Shown here piece by piece: positions 16,134-24,549 of a stretch of 64,000 nt of DNA (positions are counted from its first letter, which is position 1; each line of letters opens with the position of its first letter). The translations under genes were made by a program, and so were the position numbers. Under the pieces are notes generated by a model, which was not told the DNA's origin, searched no databases, and saw nothing but the letters and a program-made list of their open reading frames with translations. Origin of the DNA: Planctomonas sp. JC2975 (lineage in GTDB: Bacteria; Actinomycetota; Actinomycetes; Actinomycetales; Microbacteriaceae); the NCBI RefSeq assembly GCF_012985205.1, contig NZ_JABEKS010000002.1:310001-374000 (forward strand), in the 5' to 3' direction.

Positions 16134-17123
16134 TCACGCGGGAATCGTGGCGAGCATCCGCTCGAATGCTGCATCGAGGTCGGGGTTGAAGCGCTGCTGC
16201 TCGGGGTGGGCGTCGTACCACTCGACGATCTCCTGGGCGCCGCGGTCGAACGTGACCGTCGTCGCGAACTCGGGCACCAGCGCCTTGACCTTGCTGTTGT
16301 CGAAGACCATCGAGTGCGCCTTGTCACCGACCAGGCCGGGGCCGAGGTCGGGAGCGATGCGTGCGATCGTCTCGGATGCCACGTGCGCCAGCACCGGCTC
16401 GACTCCTGCGGCCTGGCCGAGCCACGTATAGATCTGGTCCCAGGTCGGCGCGTGATCGCCGGTGATGTGGAACGTGTCGCCGACGGCGAGCGGATTGCCC
16501 ATGAGCCCGTCGAACGCGACGGCGAAGTCGGTGTTGTGCGTGATGGTCCACAGGCTCGTGCCGTCGCCGTGCACGACAACCGGCTTGCCGGCGCGCATGC
16601 GAGCGATGTCGGTCCAGTGGCCGGAGGTCGGGATGGAGGTGCGGTCGTAGGTGTGCGACGGACGGATGATCGTCGCGGGGAACGCGTCGTCGCGGTACGC
16701 GCGCACCAGGAGGTCCTCGCACGCGATCTTGTCTTGCGAGTATGTCCAGAACGGGTTGCGCAGCGGCGTGGATTCGGTGACCGGGATGCGCGCCGGCGGC
16801 GTCTGATAAGCGCTCGCCGAGCTGATGAACACGTACTGCCCCGTTCGGCCCGCGAACCGGGCGACATCCGCCGCGACGTGCTCGGGAGTGAACGCCATGA
16901 ACTGGGCGACGGTGTCGAACTCGCGCGAGCCGAGCACGGCGTCCACGGCGGATGCATCGCGAACGTCTGCCTCCAGCTCCTCGACTCCCTCGGGCAGCGG
17001 GCGGGTCTGCGACTGTCCGCGGTTCAGCACGGTGACGGATGCGCCGCGCGAGACCGCGCGCGCCACGCACGCCGAGCTGATGGTGCCGGTGCCGCCGATG
17101 AAAAGGATCGTCTTCGAAGCCAT
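16134..17123 (-). CDS. NAD-dependent epimerase/dehydratase-family protein
   Basis: The 329-residue extended SDR starts ILFIGGTGTISSACV (nucleotide motif near residue 9) and has catalytic YSQDK. ITGDHAPTWDQIYTWL and VVHGDGTSLWTITHNTDFA are typical of the NAD-dependent epimerase/dehydratase branch with sugar-nucleotide-like substrates. ATG 17123 is taken because the nucleotide-binding strand begins three residues later. An in-frame extension upstream would add 49 arginine-rich residues. Confidence 0.83.
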   Translation of the reverse strand: MASKTILFIGGTGTISSACVARAVSRGASVTVLNRGQSQTRPLPEGVEELEADVRDASAVDAVLGSREFDTVAQFMAFTPEHVAADVARFAGRTGQYVFISSASAYQTPPARIPVTESTPLRNPFWTYSQDKIACEDLLVRAYRDDAFPATIIRPSHTYDRTSIPTSGHWTDIARMRAGKPVVVHGDGTSLWTITHNTDFAVAFDGLMGNPLAVGDTFHITGDHAPTWDQIYTWLGQAAGVEPVLAHVASETIARIAPDLGPGLVGDKAHSMVFDNSKVKALVPEFATTVTFDRGAQEIVEWYDAHPEQQRFNPDLDAAFERMLATIPA

Positions 17124-17216
17124 GCTCCGATCCTGGCATCGACGCCCCGTGCGCGTTGGCGCCATCGGACGTGACGCGCCCCCTCGGGCGTATCGACGAG
17201 GCCGACGACGGGCAGC

Positions 17217-17270
17217 ATGTTGCCGACTCAGCCGGTCGTTCGCGGAAACACGTCGCCCTGTCGGCAACAT
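17217..17270. repeat. Inverted repeat in divergent intergenic region
   Basis: Perfect 11-bp arms ATGTTGCCGAC (17217-17227) and its complement (17260-17270) are separated by 32 nt, upstream of both the epimerase-like and DUF3097 genes. They could be paired operator half-sites or a large stem-loop. Confidence 0.55.
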
Positions 17271-17307
17271 ACGGCCCCGACGACGAAGACGAGTCGGTGG
17301 GAGCCCC

Positions 17308-17313
17308 TACCGT
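17308..17313 (+). promoter_or_regulatory. -10 element of DUF3097 gene
   Basis: TACCGT followed by 6 nt and GTG 17320; no ribosome site. The element sets the start of the gene. Confidence 0.5.
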
Positions 17314-17319
17314 GGACGA

Positions 17320-18162
17320 GTGACTTTCGACGACCCGTACGGATCCGACGTTCTCGCTGGCAACTGGCGCGCCAGAGGACTGGTGCAGCCGAAGACGCTC
17401 GAAGCGGAGAACGACCTCGTCGTCGAACTCGCCGACTCCGGTTACACCGGCGCGATCGTCGGCATCGAGAACCGGCTCGTGCAGCTCGAGGACCGCAACG
17501 GCAGGGTGCGCGCGTTCCCGCTCGGTGGCGGATTCCTGGTGGACGGGAAGCCGGTGGTGCTCGTGCCGCCGACGAAAGCGGGACCGCGAGGGCGGGTGCG
17601 CACCGCATCCGGTTCGTTCCACGTCGCGGATGCGCCGGCCCGCGTCGCGCGCGCCAGCCGCATCTTCGTTGAGGGCCGGCACGACGCCGAGCTCGTCGAG
17701 AAGGTGTGGGGCGACGACCTGCGGCTGGAGGGCGTCGTCGTCGAGTACCTGGGCGGCATCGACGACCTCGCCGAGATCCTGCGCGACACGAAGCCCGGGC
17801 CGGGGAAGCGCATCGGCGTGCTCGTCGACCACCTGGTTCCGGGGTCCAAGGAGACGAGGATCGCGGATGCCGTTGCCCGCGGCCCGCACGGATCCAGCGT
17901 GAAGATCGTCGGGCATCCGTACATCGACGTCTGGGCAGCGGTGAAGCCGGAGCGTGTCCGGCTGAAGGCGTGGCCGCAGATCCCGCGCAACGTGGAGTGG
18001 AAGAAGGGCATCTGCGCGGCGCTCGGATGGCCGCACGATGACCAGGCGGACATCGCGCGGGCGTGGCAGCGCATCCTGTCGACGGTGACGACGTACCGCG
18101 ACCTGGAACCCTCCTTCCTCGGTCGCGTCGAAGAGCTGATCGACTTCGTCACCAGCGATTGA
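17320..18162 (+). CDS. DUF3097 protein, TOPRIM-like
   Basis: The 280-residue actinobacterial protein of unknown function has an N-terminal beta-rich part (about 25-95). Its core has FVEGRHDAELVEKVW and GVLVDHL, an E...G.D / D arrangement like the acidic metal-binding residues of TOPRIM domains. This suggests a metal-dependent nucleic-acid or nucleotide role (inference). It has a variable C-terminal helical part. It stands alone, divergent from the epimerase-like gene, and is followed by a hairpin. Confidence 0.8.
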   Translation: MTFDDPYGSDVLAGNWRARGLVQPKTLEAENDLVVELADSGYTGAIVGIENRLVQLEDRNGRVRAFPLGGGFLVDGKPVVLVPPTKAGPRGRVRTASGSFHVADAPARVARASRIFVEGRHDAELVEKVWGDDLRLEGVVVEYLGGIDDLAEILRDTKPGPGKRIGVLVDHLVPGSKETRIADAVARGPHGSSVKIVGHPYIDVWAAVKPERVRLKAWPQIPRNVEWKKGICAALGWPHDDQADIARAWQRILSTVTTYRDLEPSFLGRVEELIDFVTSD

Positions 18163-18166
18163 GGGA

Positions 18167-18194
18167 GCGGACCGGAAGCTCGCTTCCAGTCCGC
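18167..18194 (+). terminator. Hairpin after DUF3097 gene
   Basis: Arms 18167-18179 and 18182-18194 pair over 12 of 13 positions (GCGGAC-C-GGAAGC with one C/A mismatch), directly behind the stop codon. Confidence 0.65.
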
Positions 18195-18294
18195 ACGTGA
18201 TCGAGCGTGTCGAGCTCGAAATGCGAACACCGGCAGACTGCGTCGAGCGGTGAACGCGAACACGAGCGATGGGCGCCGGGAGCGCACGCCTTCG

Positions 18295-18300
18295 TATCAT
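18295..18300 (+). promoter_or_regulatory. -10 element of AraC-type gene
   Basis: TATCAT followed by 6 nt and ATG 18307. It rules in favour of that start over an in-frame upstream codon at 18250. Confidence 0.55.
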
Positions 18301-18306
18301 GAGCGC

Positions 18307-19143
18307 ATGGGGCCGGTCGCGTCCGACGGCCGCATCGGAGACTCCGTGCGTGTCGTCGTACCCTCGCATGTCCTTCCCTCTGGGATGGCCATGGCGGGCT
18401 TCCGCGCCCAGCGCAGCATCGGCGACCTCCAGGTGGTGCCGTACCCAGCGGTGACCCTGTTCCTCGACCTCGGCGACGCGCCTGTGCACGTCGACGACGG
18501 CGACGGCCGCACGCTCAGCGGCAGCGTGGCGATCGGGCTGGCACCGAAGTCGTTGCGCGGGCACGGCAGCGATGTCGAGTGCCTTCAGGTGCGGCTGTCA
18601 CCGCTTCTGGCGCACGCGATCGGCATGCCGTCCGAGTTCGGCTCCGCCGCTGCCGTGACGGATGTCTGGGGCCGCCCCGCCGCGCGCCTGGAGAGCCGGC
18701 TGCGACACGCGTCCTCCTGGGAGCAGCGGTTCGCCCTGGTCGCCGAGGCGGTGGCGTCTCTGGCGTCCGGGTCCGGCGCTCGGGATCCGGAAGTCGCTCA
18801 GGCGTGGCGTCGGCTCGTGGTCTCGCACGGATCGGCGCGGGTCGAGGCGCTGGCGGCCGAGGTCGGCTGGAGCCGCAAGCGGTTGTGGTCGAGGTTCAGG
18901 GCGCAGACGGGACTGACCCCGAAAGGCGCCGGCCGACTCATCCGCTTCGATCGGGCCGTGCACCGCCTGGCACGCGGCAGCGCACCGGGAACCGTGGCGG
19001 CAGAGGTCGGTTACGCCGACCAGTCCCACCTGAGCCGGGAGGTCGCGGACTTCACCGGCTCGACGCCCTCCGCGATCGCCACGGCGCCCTGGCTGGACGT
19101 CGACGACGTGGCCTGGCGCAATCCCGGATACACCGCCGTGTGA
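18307..19143 (+). CDS. AraC-family transcriptional regulator
   Basis: The 278-residue protein ends in a double helix-turn-helix (about residues 175-255: RVEALAAEVGWSRKRLWSRFRAQTGLTPKGAGRLIRFDRAV ... VAAEVGYADQSHLSREVADFTGSTPSAI, split here). The N-terminal sensor domain is of unknown ligand. It lies just upstream of the alpha/beta hydrolase gene in the same orientation and may regulate it (context only). Confidence 0.85.
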   Translation: MGPVASDGRIGDSVRVVVPSHVLPSGMAMAGFRAQRSIGDLQVVPYPAVTLFLDLGDAPVHVDDGDGRTLSGSVAIGLAPKSLRGHGSDVECLQVRLSPLLAHAIGMPSEFGSAAAVTDVWGRPAARLESRLRHASSWEQRFALVAEAVASLASGSGARDPEVAQAWRRLVVSHGSARVEALAAEVGWSRKRLWSRFRAQTGLTPKGAGRLIRFDRAVHRLARGSAPGTVAAEVGYADQSHLSREVADFTGSTPSAIATAPWLDVDDVAWRNPGYTAV

Positions 19144-19144
19144 T

Positions 19145-19162
19145 CTCGCCTTAGGCGGCGAG
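19145..19162 (+). terminator. Short hairpin after AraC-type gene
   Basis: CTCGCC (19145-19150) and GGCGAG (19157-19162) around a 6-nt loop, immediately after the stop. It is weak without a T-run. Confidence 0.4.
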
Positions 19163-19202
19163 GAACCGGCGGGAACATTCGTCCAAGACATCCGCTCCGC
19201 CG

Positions 19203-20186
19203 ATGGACGACGCTGACGGCATGACTGAACACGAAACCGCTGAGGCGGCCCGCCGGCTCGGAGTGGCCGCCCGACCGGGCTCGGACCCCCACCCTGCGTC
19301 CATCTCGTCGGACTCGATAGAGGGTGCCGTCGCCGGCGACGGCGACGGGCGCGAGCTGTTCCTCTCGCTCGCCGCCGGCGAGCTCCACGTCGTGGTCGCC
19401 GGGCCTCAGGACGCACCGGCGCTCGTGCTGATCCACGGAACGGCCTCGGATGTGCACGTCTGGGATCCGATCGTGCCCTCGCTGACCGCCGAATTCCGTG
19501 TCATCCGGGTCGACCTGCTCGGGCACGGACGCTCGACGCCCTCGACGGACGGATACGGGATCCTCGCGCAGGCCAGACGCATCGGCGAGGCGCTCGACCG
19601 GCTCGATGCCGGCAGGGTGAGCGTTGTCGCGCACTCGATGGGATGCCTCGTAGCGACCGCACTGGCCGAGGCGCGCCCGGATCTGGTCTGCGCTGTCGGG
19701 CTGATCGACGGCGGACCCGACCTCGAGGCCGCAGCCCCTGACGGTCCGGCGTTCACTGTGCTGCTCGCACCGGGGATCGGACGATTCGTGTGGGCGCTGC
19801 GCACAGAGGGGATGGTGCGGGCCGCGGCGGCCAGCGCCGTCACGCGTGACGTCGAGCTCCCGAACGAGATGGTGCGGGCCGCCATCCAGATGACGTATCC
19901 GGCGTTCGTCGGTACGGATCGCGCCGCGCGGGACTACCTGGAAGAACGCGACCTGCCGTCGAGGCTCGTGCCGCTCGGTCTGCCGCTTCTCGTCCTCTTC
20001 GGTGACGCGGACAAGCGCTGGAGCCCGTCGGCGGCCTCCGCCTATCTCGCGGTACCCGGCGCGAGGCTCGAGCTGCTGCCGGGTGTCGGGCACACGCCGA
20101 TGCTGGAGGACACGGCGGAGACGGTCCGTCTGCTCCGGCGCTTCCTGTCCCAGGTCGCCGCGAAGGGCGACCGGGCGGCGAACTGA
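19203..20186 (+). CDS. Alpha/beta-hydrolase-fold protein
   Basis: The 327-residue protein shows the hydrolase triad: nucleophile Ser in VVAHSMGCLV, acid in LLVLFGDADKRW and base His in GVGHTPMLED. The oxyanion strand VLIHGTASDVHVW comes before them. The first 75 residues precede the fold and are polar. Substrate unknown. An alternative ATG at 19221 lies 6 nt behind GACGCT, which fits the leaderless pattern seen elsewhere and may be the true start. Confidence 0.83.
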   Translation: MDDADGMTEHETAEAARRLGVAARPGSDPHPASISSDSIEGAVAGDGDGRELFLSLAAGELHVVVAGPQDAPALVLIHGTASDVHVWDPIVPSLTAEFRVIRVDLLGHGRSTPSTDGYGILAQARRIGEALDRLDAGRVSVVAHSMGCLVATALAEARPDLVCAVGLIDGGPDLEAAAPDGPAFTVLLAPGIGRFVWALRTEGMVRAAAASAVTRDVELPNEMVRAAIQMTYPAFVGTDRAARDYLEERDLPSRLVPLGLPLLVLFGDADKRWSPSAASAYLAVPGARLELLPGVGHTPMLEDTAETVRLLRRFLSQVAAKGDRAAN

Positions 20187-20262
20187 GTCGCCGCGGCCCA
20201 GGGCGCCACTGTCCTCCCCGCGCACGTGAGGACGGAGGAACGCGGGCATGCGGCGTGCTGGA

Positions 20263-20268
20263 TAGGCT
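20263..20268 (+). promoter_or_regulatory. Possible -10 element of ketopantoate reductase-like gene
   Basis: TAGGCT, predicted start of transcription near 20275, leaving a leader of about 125 nt to GTG 20399. The -35 region is not convincing. Confidence 0.3.
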
Positions 20269-20398
20269 CCGGTGCTGCGGCATCCGTTCCCGATCCAGGT
20301 GCTGCTTCACCGCGGCGGGCATCGTCCTCGACGCGGACGTACCGGCGGGCCTGGCGCTCGGCGAGCATGGCATCGGTCGAGTCAGGGGAGTGGTCGTC

Positions 20399-21322
20399 GT
20401 GCGCATCGCCATCATCGGAGCAGGAGGAGTCGGCGGATACTTCGGGGCCCAATTGGCGGCGAACGGGGAGGACGTCGTCTTCGTGGCACGCGGAGCGCAC
20501 GGTGCGGCCATCAGGGAGCACGGACTGGTCGTGACGAGCGACGTCCACCCGCAGCATCTCGAGAACGTGACGGTCGTCGAGCACCCGGAAGACATCGGGG
20601 AGGCCGACCTCGTCGTGGTCGCCGTCAAGCTCTGGGACACAGACGACGTGGCGAAGCGGCTCGTCCCGCTCATCGCCGCCGGCGCCTCGATCGTCTCGTT
20701 GCAGAACGGCGTGCTGAAGGACGACGTGCTCCGACGTCACGTGTCGGCCGCCGGAGTGTTCGGAGGCGCCTGCTACATCTCGGCTTTCATCGAACGCCCT
20801 GGCGTGATCGCCCATCACGGCGCGATGCAGCGCATCGTCGTCGGCGAGTACGACCACAGCAGGTCGGCCCGCGTGGTGGACTTCGTCGAGCGCTGCAAGG
20901 CCGCCGGCATCGACGCCGACGTCAGCGACGACATCGAGCGCGTGCTGTGGGAGAAGTACGTCTTCCTGGTCGGGATGTCGGCCCTCACCTCGGCGACGCG
21001 CCTCCCGATCGGGCCTATCCGGTCGAACCCGCTGGCCAGACGACTCCTCGGCGAGGTGATGGGCGAAGTGCTCGAGGTAGGTCGTGCGCGCGGTGTCGAC
21101 CTGGATCCCGGGCTCGTGGACGAGCGCCTCGCGTTCGTCGACACCGTCGCGCCGACGATGACGGCATCGATGGCGAACGATCTCGCCGAGGGCAGGCGCC
21201 TCGAACTGCCGTGGCTGAGCGGGGGAGTCGTCGACCTCGCGGATCAGCTCGGAGTGGACGCTCCCGTGAACCGCACGATCGCCGGGCTCCTTGCGCCGTT
21301 CGTGGACGGTCAGCCGGCCTAG
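20399..21322 (+). CDS. Ketopantoate reductase-family protein (PanE/ApbA)
   Basis: The 307-residue protein opens with VRIAIIGAGGVGGYFGAQLAANG and has VVAVKLWDT, SLQNGV and a catalytic-lysine context WEKYVFLVG, all hallmarks of the 2-dehydropantoate 2-reductase family. It may make pantoate from ketopantoate with NADPH; several paralogues of unknown substrate exist, so the symbol is withheld. GTG 20399 follows AGGGGAG with 8-nt spacing. The open frame extends upstream but without family resemblance. Confidence 0.83.
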   Translation: MRIAIIGAGGVGGYFGAQLAANGEDVVFVARGAHGAAIREHGLVVTSDVHPQHLENVTVVEHPEDIGEADLVVVAVKLWDTDDVAKRLVPLIAAGASIVSLQNGVLKDDVLRRHVSAAGVFGGACYISAFIERPGVIAHHGAMQRIVVGEYDHSRSARVVDFVERCKAAGIDADVSDDIERVLWEKYVFLVGMSALTSATRLPIGPIRSNPLARRLLGEVMGEVLEVGRARGVDLDPGLVDERLAFVDTVAPTMTASMANDLAEGRRLELPWLSGGVVDLADQLGVDAPVNRTIAGLLAPFVDGQPA

Positions 21323-21331
21323 GTGTCCGAG

Positions 21332-21376
21332 CGGCTCACCTCGGTTCGGCTCACCTCTGGTCGGCTGACCTCGGAT
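21332..21376. repeat. Three 15-bp tandem repeats across a stop codon
   Basis: Units CGGCTCACCTCGGTT, CGGCTCACCTCTGGT and CGGCTGACCTCGGAT run from the convergent gap into the last codons of the flavoprotein gene (stop at 21351-21353). Confidence 0.75.
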
Positions 21377-23006
21377 CGGACTGATCCTCCCGACCCTCCA
21401 GTGCCAGGTATTGATGCGCGAACGCCACAGCCATTCCGCCCTCGCCGACCCCTGCGGCGACGCGCTTGACGGATCCGGATCGCACGTCGCCGATGGCGAA
21501 GACGCCCGGCGCGCTCGTCTCGAGCGCGAATGGACGCCGATCCGCCGTCCATTGCGGCGTGTCCGCCGCGTCGGCACCCGTGAGGATGAAGCCGTGGTCG
21601 TCTCTGGCGATCTTCTCGGGAAGCCAGCCGGTGACGGCATCCGCTCCGATCATCACGAAGACCACGGAGAACGGATCGCTGGTCGTGCTGCCGTCGTCCT
21701 TGTCGAGCACGTCGACGGATTCGAGGGTCGAGTCACCGTGCAGCCCCACGACCTCGCTGTGCGTGCGCACTCGGATGCCGTCGTTCGCCGCGATCTGATC
21801 GATCAGGTAGCGCGACATGCTCGCCTCCAGCGAGTCTCCGCGCACCAGGATCGTGACCGATCGGGCGAACCGGGAGAAGAAGATGGCAGCCTGGCCGGCC
21901 GAGTTGCCCGCACCGACGATGCAGATGTCGGCGCCCTGCGCGAGTCCCGAATCACTGCGTGCGGCACCGTAGTAGACACCCGTGCCGAGATACCGGCCGA
22001 CAGATGCCAGCGGCAGCGTCCGCCACTGCACCCCGGTTGCCAGCACGATGACACGTGCACGGAGCAGGTCCCCGCCGTCGAGCACGACCTCGTGTCGATC
22101 CGGACGCACGTCGATGACGGATCGCGTCACGACGATCTCGGCACCGAGCCGCTTCGCTTGCTTCAGTGCCCGGCTGGCGAGGTCGTCGCCGGAGATGCCG
22201 AACGGGAATCCGGTGTAGTTCTCGATTCTGGTGGAGGTGCCGGCCTGTCCGCCCGGCGCGAGTGCTTCGATGACGACGCTGTTCAGTCCTTCGGCAGCGC
22301 CGTTGACGGCGGCGGTGAGCCCTGACGGGCCGGCGCCGAGAACGATGAGGTCGTAGGCGCCACGTGCCGGCTGCACGTCGAGCCCGACGGCTCCGGCGAG
22401 GTCGCGCGCGCTCGGCGCCTCGATGCGGCGTCCGCCCGCGAGTTCGACGACCGGGTACCGTCGCCCGGGCTCCGGCTCGACGGAGACCACGTCGAAGGCG
22501 ACCTGGTTGCGGGTGAGGAATCCCGCGATGTCGTGGGTTGCGGCATCCTGGCGAGGCCCGTAGACGTGCACCTCGATGTCCGGTTGCTCCGACGCCCAGT
22601 GCTGCAGGTCGTCGAGATAGCTTCGTGCGAGGGCGGCGACCTTCGCCGGGATGCTCGGTGCCATGCCGCCGAGCGTGTAGAACGCGGTCGGATCCAGCTT
22701 GATGATGCGTGCGGTGCCCGCCGCGCGGCCGCTGGCAGGGAACGGCGTGCTCAGCGTCATCGGCACCTCGCCGAAGAACTGGCCCGGCGTGCGCGTGCCG
22801 ATCACGATCTCGTCGCCGTTCACGAGCTTGGTGATCTCGGCGCCGCCCTCGACGACGACGAAAAAGGCGCGGTCATCGCCCTCGTGCGCGAAGTATTCGC
22901 CTGGCAGGAGGCGGATGTCCTCGACCGCGCGCGAGAGATACTCCAGCGGCTCGATGGGCAGCGGTTCGAACACCGGTATGCCGCGCAGCTCCTCGACGGT
23001 GATCAC
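21351..23006 (-). CDS. cNMP-binding domain fused to thioredoxin reductase-like flavoprotein
   Basis: The 551-residue fusion has a cyclic-nucleotide-binding-type beta-barrel at about residues 1-120 (LPGEYFAHEGDD, GQFFGEVPMT). A thioredoxin/glutaredoxin-like segment covers about 125-205. A FAD/NAD(P) module starts with GAGPSG at 224 and ends VFAIGDVR. The region where thioredoxin reductases carry CxxC (residues about 345-352) reads YYGAARSDSG, and only one cysteine occurs in the whole protein. Classical disulfide chemistry is therefore unlikely. GTG 23006 follows GAGGAG by 6 nt; an in-frame GTG at 23030 lacks such a site. Confidence 0.85.
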   Translation of the reverse strand: MITVEELRGIPVFEPLPIEPLEYLSRAVEDIRLLPGEYFAHEGDDRAFFVVVEGGAEITKLVNGDEIVIGTRTPGQFFGEVPMTLSTPFPASGRAAGTARIIKLDPTAFYTLGGMAPSIPAKVAALARSYLDDLQHWASEQPDIEVHVYGPRQDAATHDIAGFLTRNQVAFDVVSVEPEPGRRYPVVELAGGRRIEAPSARDLAGAVGLDVQPARGAYDLIVLGAGPSGLTAAVNGAAEGLNSVVIEALAPGGQAGTSTRIENYTGFPFGISGDDLASRALKQAKRLGAEIVVTRSVIDVRPDRHEVVLDGGDLLRARVIVLATGVQWRTLPLASVGRYLGTGVYYGAARSDSGLAQGADICIVGAGNSAGQAAIFFSRFARSVTILVRGDSLEASMSRYLIDQIAANDGIRVRTHSEVVGLHGDSTLESVDVLDKDDGSTTSDPFSVVFVMIGADAVTGWLPEKIARDDHGFILTGADAADTPQWTADRRPFALETSAPGVFAIGDVRSGSVKRVAAGVGEGGMAVAFAHQYLALEGREDQSDPRSADQR

Positions 23007-23030
23007 GACGCGCTCCTCAGCGGCTCGCAC

Positions 23031-23460
23031 GGCGCGATCGGGCCGCCGCGATCATTCAGAAGTGAGGATTCATCGAACTCTGCGGACATCCGGTGACGGT
23101 ACCAGGAGTACATCGGACTGGGCAGTGCCCAGTCCGGGGACACGGCCCGAATCAGCACGGTCGGGGGCCGCGATTCGCAGATTTCCTCCTTCGTGATGAT
23201 GTTCTCGGCCCGAGCCCGCTGCCAGCCTGGCGCGGGATGACGGCCGCTTCCCCTGGAGTGCTCCCGGCGGCGATCGCGGTGCGCGTGCGTCCCATCGATG
23301 CGATCCGGTACTGACAGCGATCTGGGCAGTACCCCTGCCGACAGGAAGTACTCCGCAACCTCGTGCGATGGCTGCATTGCCGGTCAGCGAATCGAAACGA
23401 ACGATGGAGGTGTCCCGTCATCAGGCGGGCATGCCGGAACGGGAGAGTCGGGGGTGAGGC
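23031..23460. other. 430-bp divergent intergenic region
   Basis: No convincing gene. It separates the cNMP-flavoprotein from the dehydrogenase gene at 23461 and contains the 23-bp palindrome at 23114-23136 and a purine-rich ribosome site just before 23461. Open frames here lack ribosome sites and recognisable protein features. Confidence 0.55.
23114..23136. repeat. 23-bp perfect palindrome
   Basis: Arms CGGACTGGGCA and its complement around one central G, in the middle of the divergent region. Such a compact site is more like a dimeric repressor operator than a terminator, but either is possible. Confidence 0.6.
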
Positions 23461-24354
23461 ATGACGACGGACGCGGCGGCCGGCGTACGCCGGGTCGGGT
23501 TCCTTGGAACGGGACTCATGGGAGAACCCATGGCACGGAATCTGCTCGCGGCAGGCGTCCCGCTGGCCGTCTGGAACAGGTCCCGGGCGCCTCTGGATCG
23601 ACTCGTCGCCGACGGCGCGCATCCGGCACGGACGGTGGCCGACCTCTTCGCCTCGTGCGACGTCGTCCTCATGATGCTCTCGACCGGTGCGGTCATCGAT
23701 GAGGTGCTGTCCCACGGCACGGAGGAATTCGGCCGCCTGGTCAGGCGCAAGACGCTGGTCTACATGGGAACGGTTTCGCCCGCTTACTCCGCCGACTTGG
23801 AACGGAGCGTGCGTGAGGCCGGCGGCCGTTATGTCGAGGCGCCCGTTTCCGGCTCTGCGGAGCCTGCTCGGAACAGGGAGCTGGTCGGCATGCTCGCGGG
23901 AGAACCCAGTGCCGTCGACAGCGTGCGTCCCCTCGTCGATCTGATGTGCGTCTCATCGACCGTGTGCGGGCTCGTTCCCGCTGCGCTCACCATGAAGCTC
24001 GCCGTCAACGTCTTCCTCATCTCGGTGGTCACCGGTCTCGCCGAGGCGTTCCGATTCGCGGAGGCCAACGGCCTGGACCCGAACCAGCTGAGGTCCATCG
24101 TCGACGCCGGCCAGATGTCATCGCCGATCTCGCGAGTCAAGACCGCGAAGCTCGTCAGCGGGGACCTGTCTCCGCAGGCATCCATCTCCGACGTGCTGAA
24201 GAACTGCGAACTGGTGGAAGCTTCCGCCATGAGCGCCGGAGTGCCGGTGGATCTCGTCAGCACGAGTCGTTCGCTCTTCGAGTCGGCTGCGGCCCGCGGT
24301 GACGGCAGACTCGACATGGTCGCCGTGCTCGGCGGACTGGGTGATCGACGCTGA
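23461..24354 (+). CDS. Beta-hydroxyacid dehydrogenase (3-hydroxyisobutyrate type)
   Basis: The 297-residue NAD(P)-dependent enzyme has GFLGTGLMGEPMARNLLAAG at the N-terminus and the substrate-binding PVSGSAEPARNRELVGML stretch (here split as in the family's D/S-x-x-V-S-G). The catalytic lysine lies in LTMKLAVNVFL. It oxidises a small 3-hydroxy acid or reduces a semialdehyde; succinic/glyoxylic semialdehyde reductases belong to the same family. ATG 23461 is preceded by a GGGGGTGAGG ribosome site. Confidence 0.87.
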   Translation: MTTDAAAGVRRVGFLGTGLMGEPMARNLLAAGVPLAVWNRSRAPLDRLVADGAHPARTVADLFASCDVVLMMLSTGAVIDEVLSHGTEEFGRLVRRKTLVYMGTVSPAYSADLERSVREAGGRYVEAPVSGSAEPARNRELVGMLAGEPSAVDSVRPLVDLMCVSSTVCGLVPAALTMKLAVNVFLISVVTGLAEAFRFAEANGLDPNQLRSIVDAGQMSSPISRVKTAKLVSGDLSPQASISDVLKNCELVEASAMSAGVPVDLVSTSRSLFESAAARGDGRLDMVAVLGGLGDRR

Positions 24355-24382
24355 CGCGGCTCGACGTGTCAATCGGTAACAG

Positions 24383-24455
24383 TGCCCCCAGAAGGATTCG
24401 AACCTTCGGCCTTCTGCTCCGGAGGCAGACGCTCTATCCCCTGAGCTATGGGGGC
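24383..24455 (-). tRNA. tRNA-Arg, anticodon CCG
   Basis: The minus strand folds as a complete 73-nt cloverleaf. Acceptor arms are GCCCCCA (5') and TGGGGGC (3'), with an A discriminator. D-arm AGCTCAGGGGATAGAGC, anticodon stem TCTGC/GCAGA with loop CTCCGGA, and T-arm GAAGGTTCGAATCCTTC. The anticodon CCG (24420-24422) reads CGG. The CCA tail is not encoded. It lies near argS, whose product charges it. Confidence 0.95.
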
Positions 24456-24468
24456 TCAGTGCCCGTCA

Positions 24469-24474
24469 AGGCTA
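24469..24474 (-). promoter_or_regulatory. Promoter of tRNA-Arg
   Basis: TAGCCT on the minus strand puts the transcript start about 7 nt before the mature tRNA. TTGAAA (24499-24494) is a candidate -35 at a long 19-bp spacing. Confidence 0.4.
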
Positions 24475-24549
24475 GCATCCGATCGGCCGTGCATTTCAAT
24501 CGGCGGCCGACCGCTCCGTCGGGGTCGACGGGAGAAGGAACGTATGCCG

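Noticed and set aside
16324-18564. 746-codon open frame on the minus strand
   Set aside because: Runs antisense through the DUF3097 gene and out of frame through the epimerase-like gene; no motif.
23003-23377. 124-codon minus-strand frame in the divergent gap
   Set aside because: No ribosome site or -10/start pairing, and translation lacks secondary-structure or family character; the region is better explained as regulatory.
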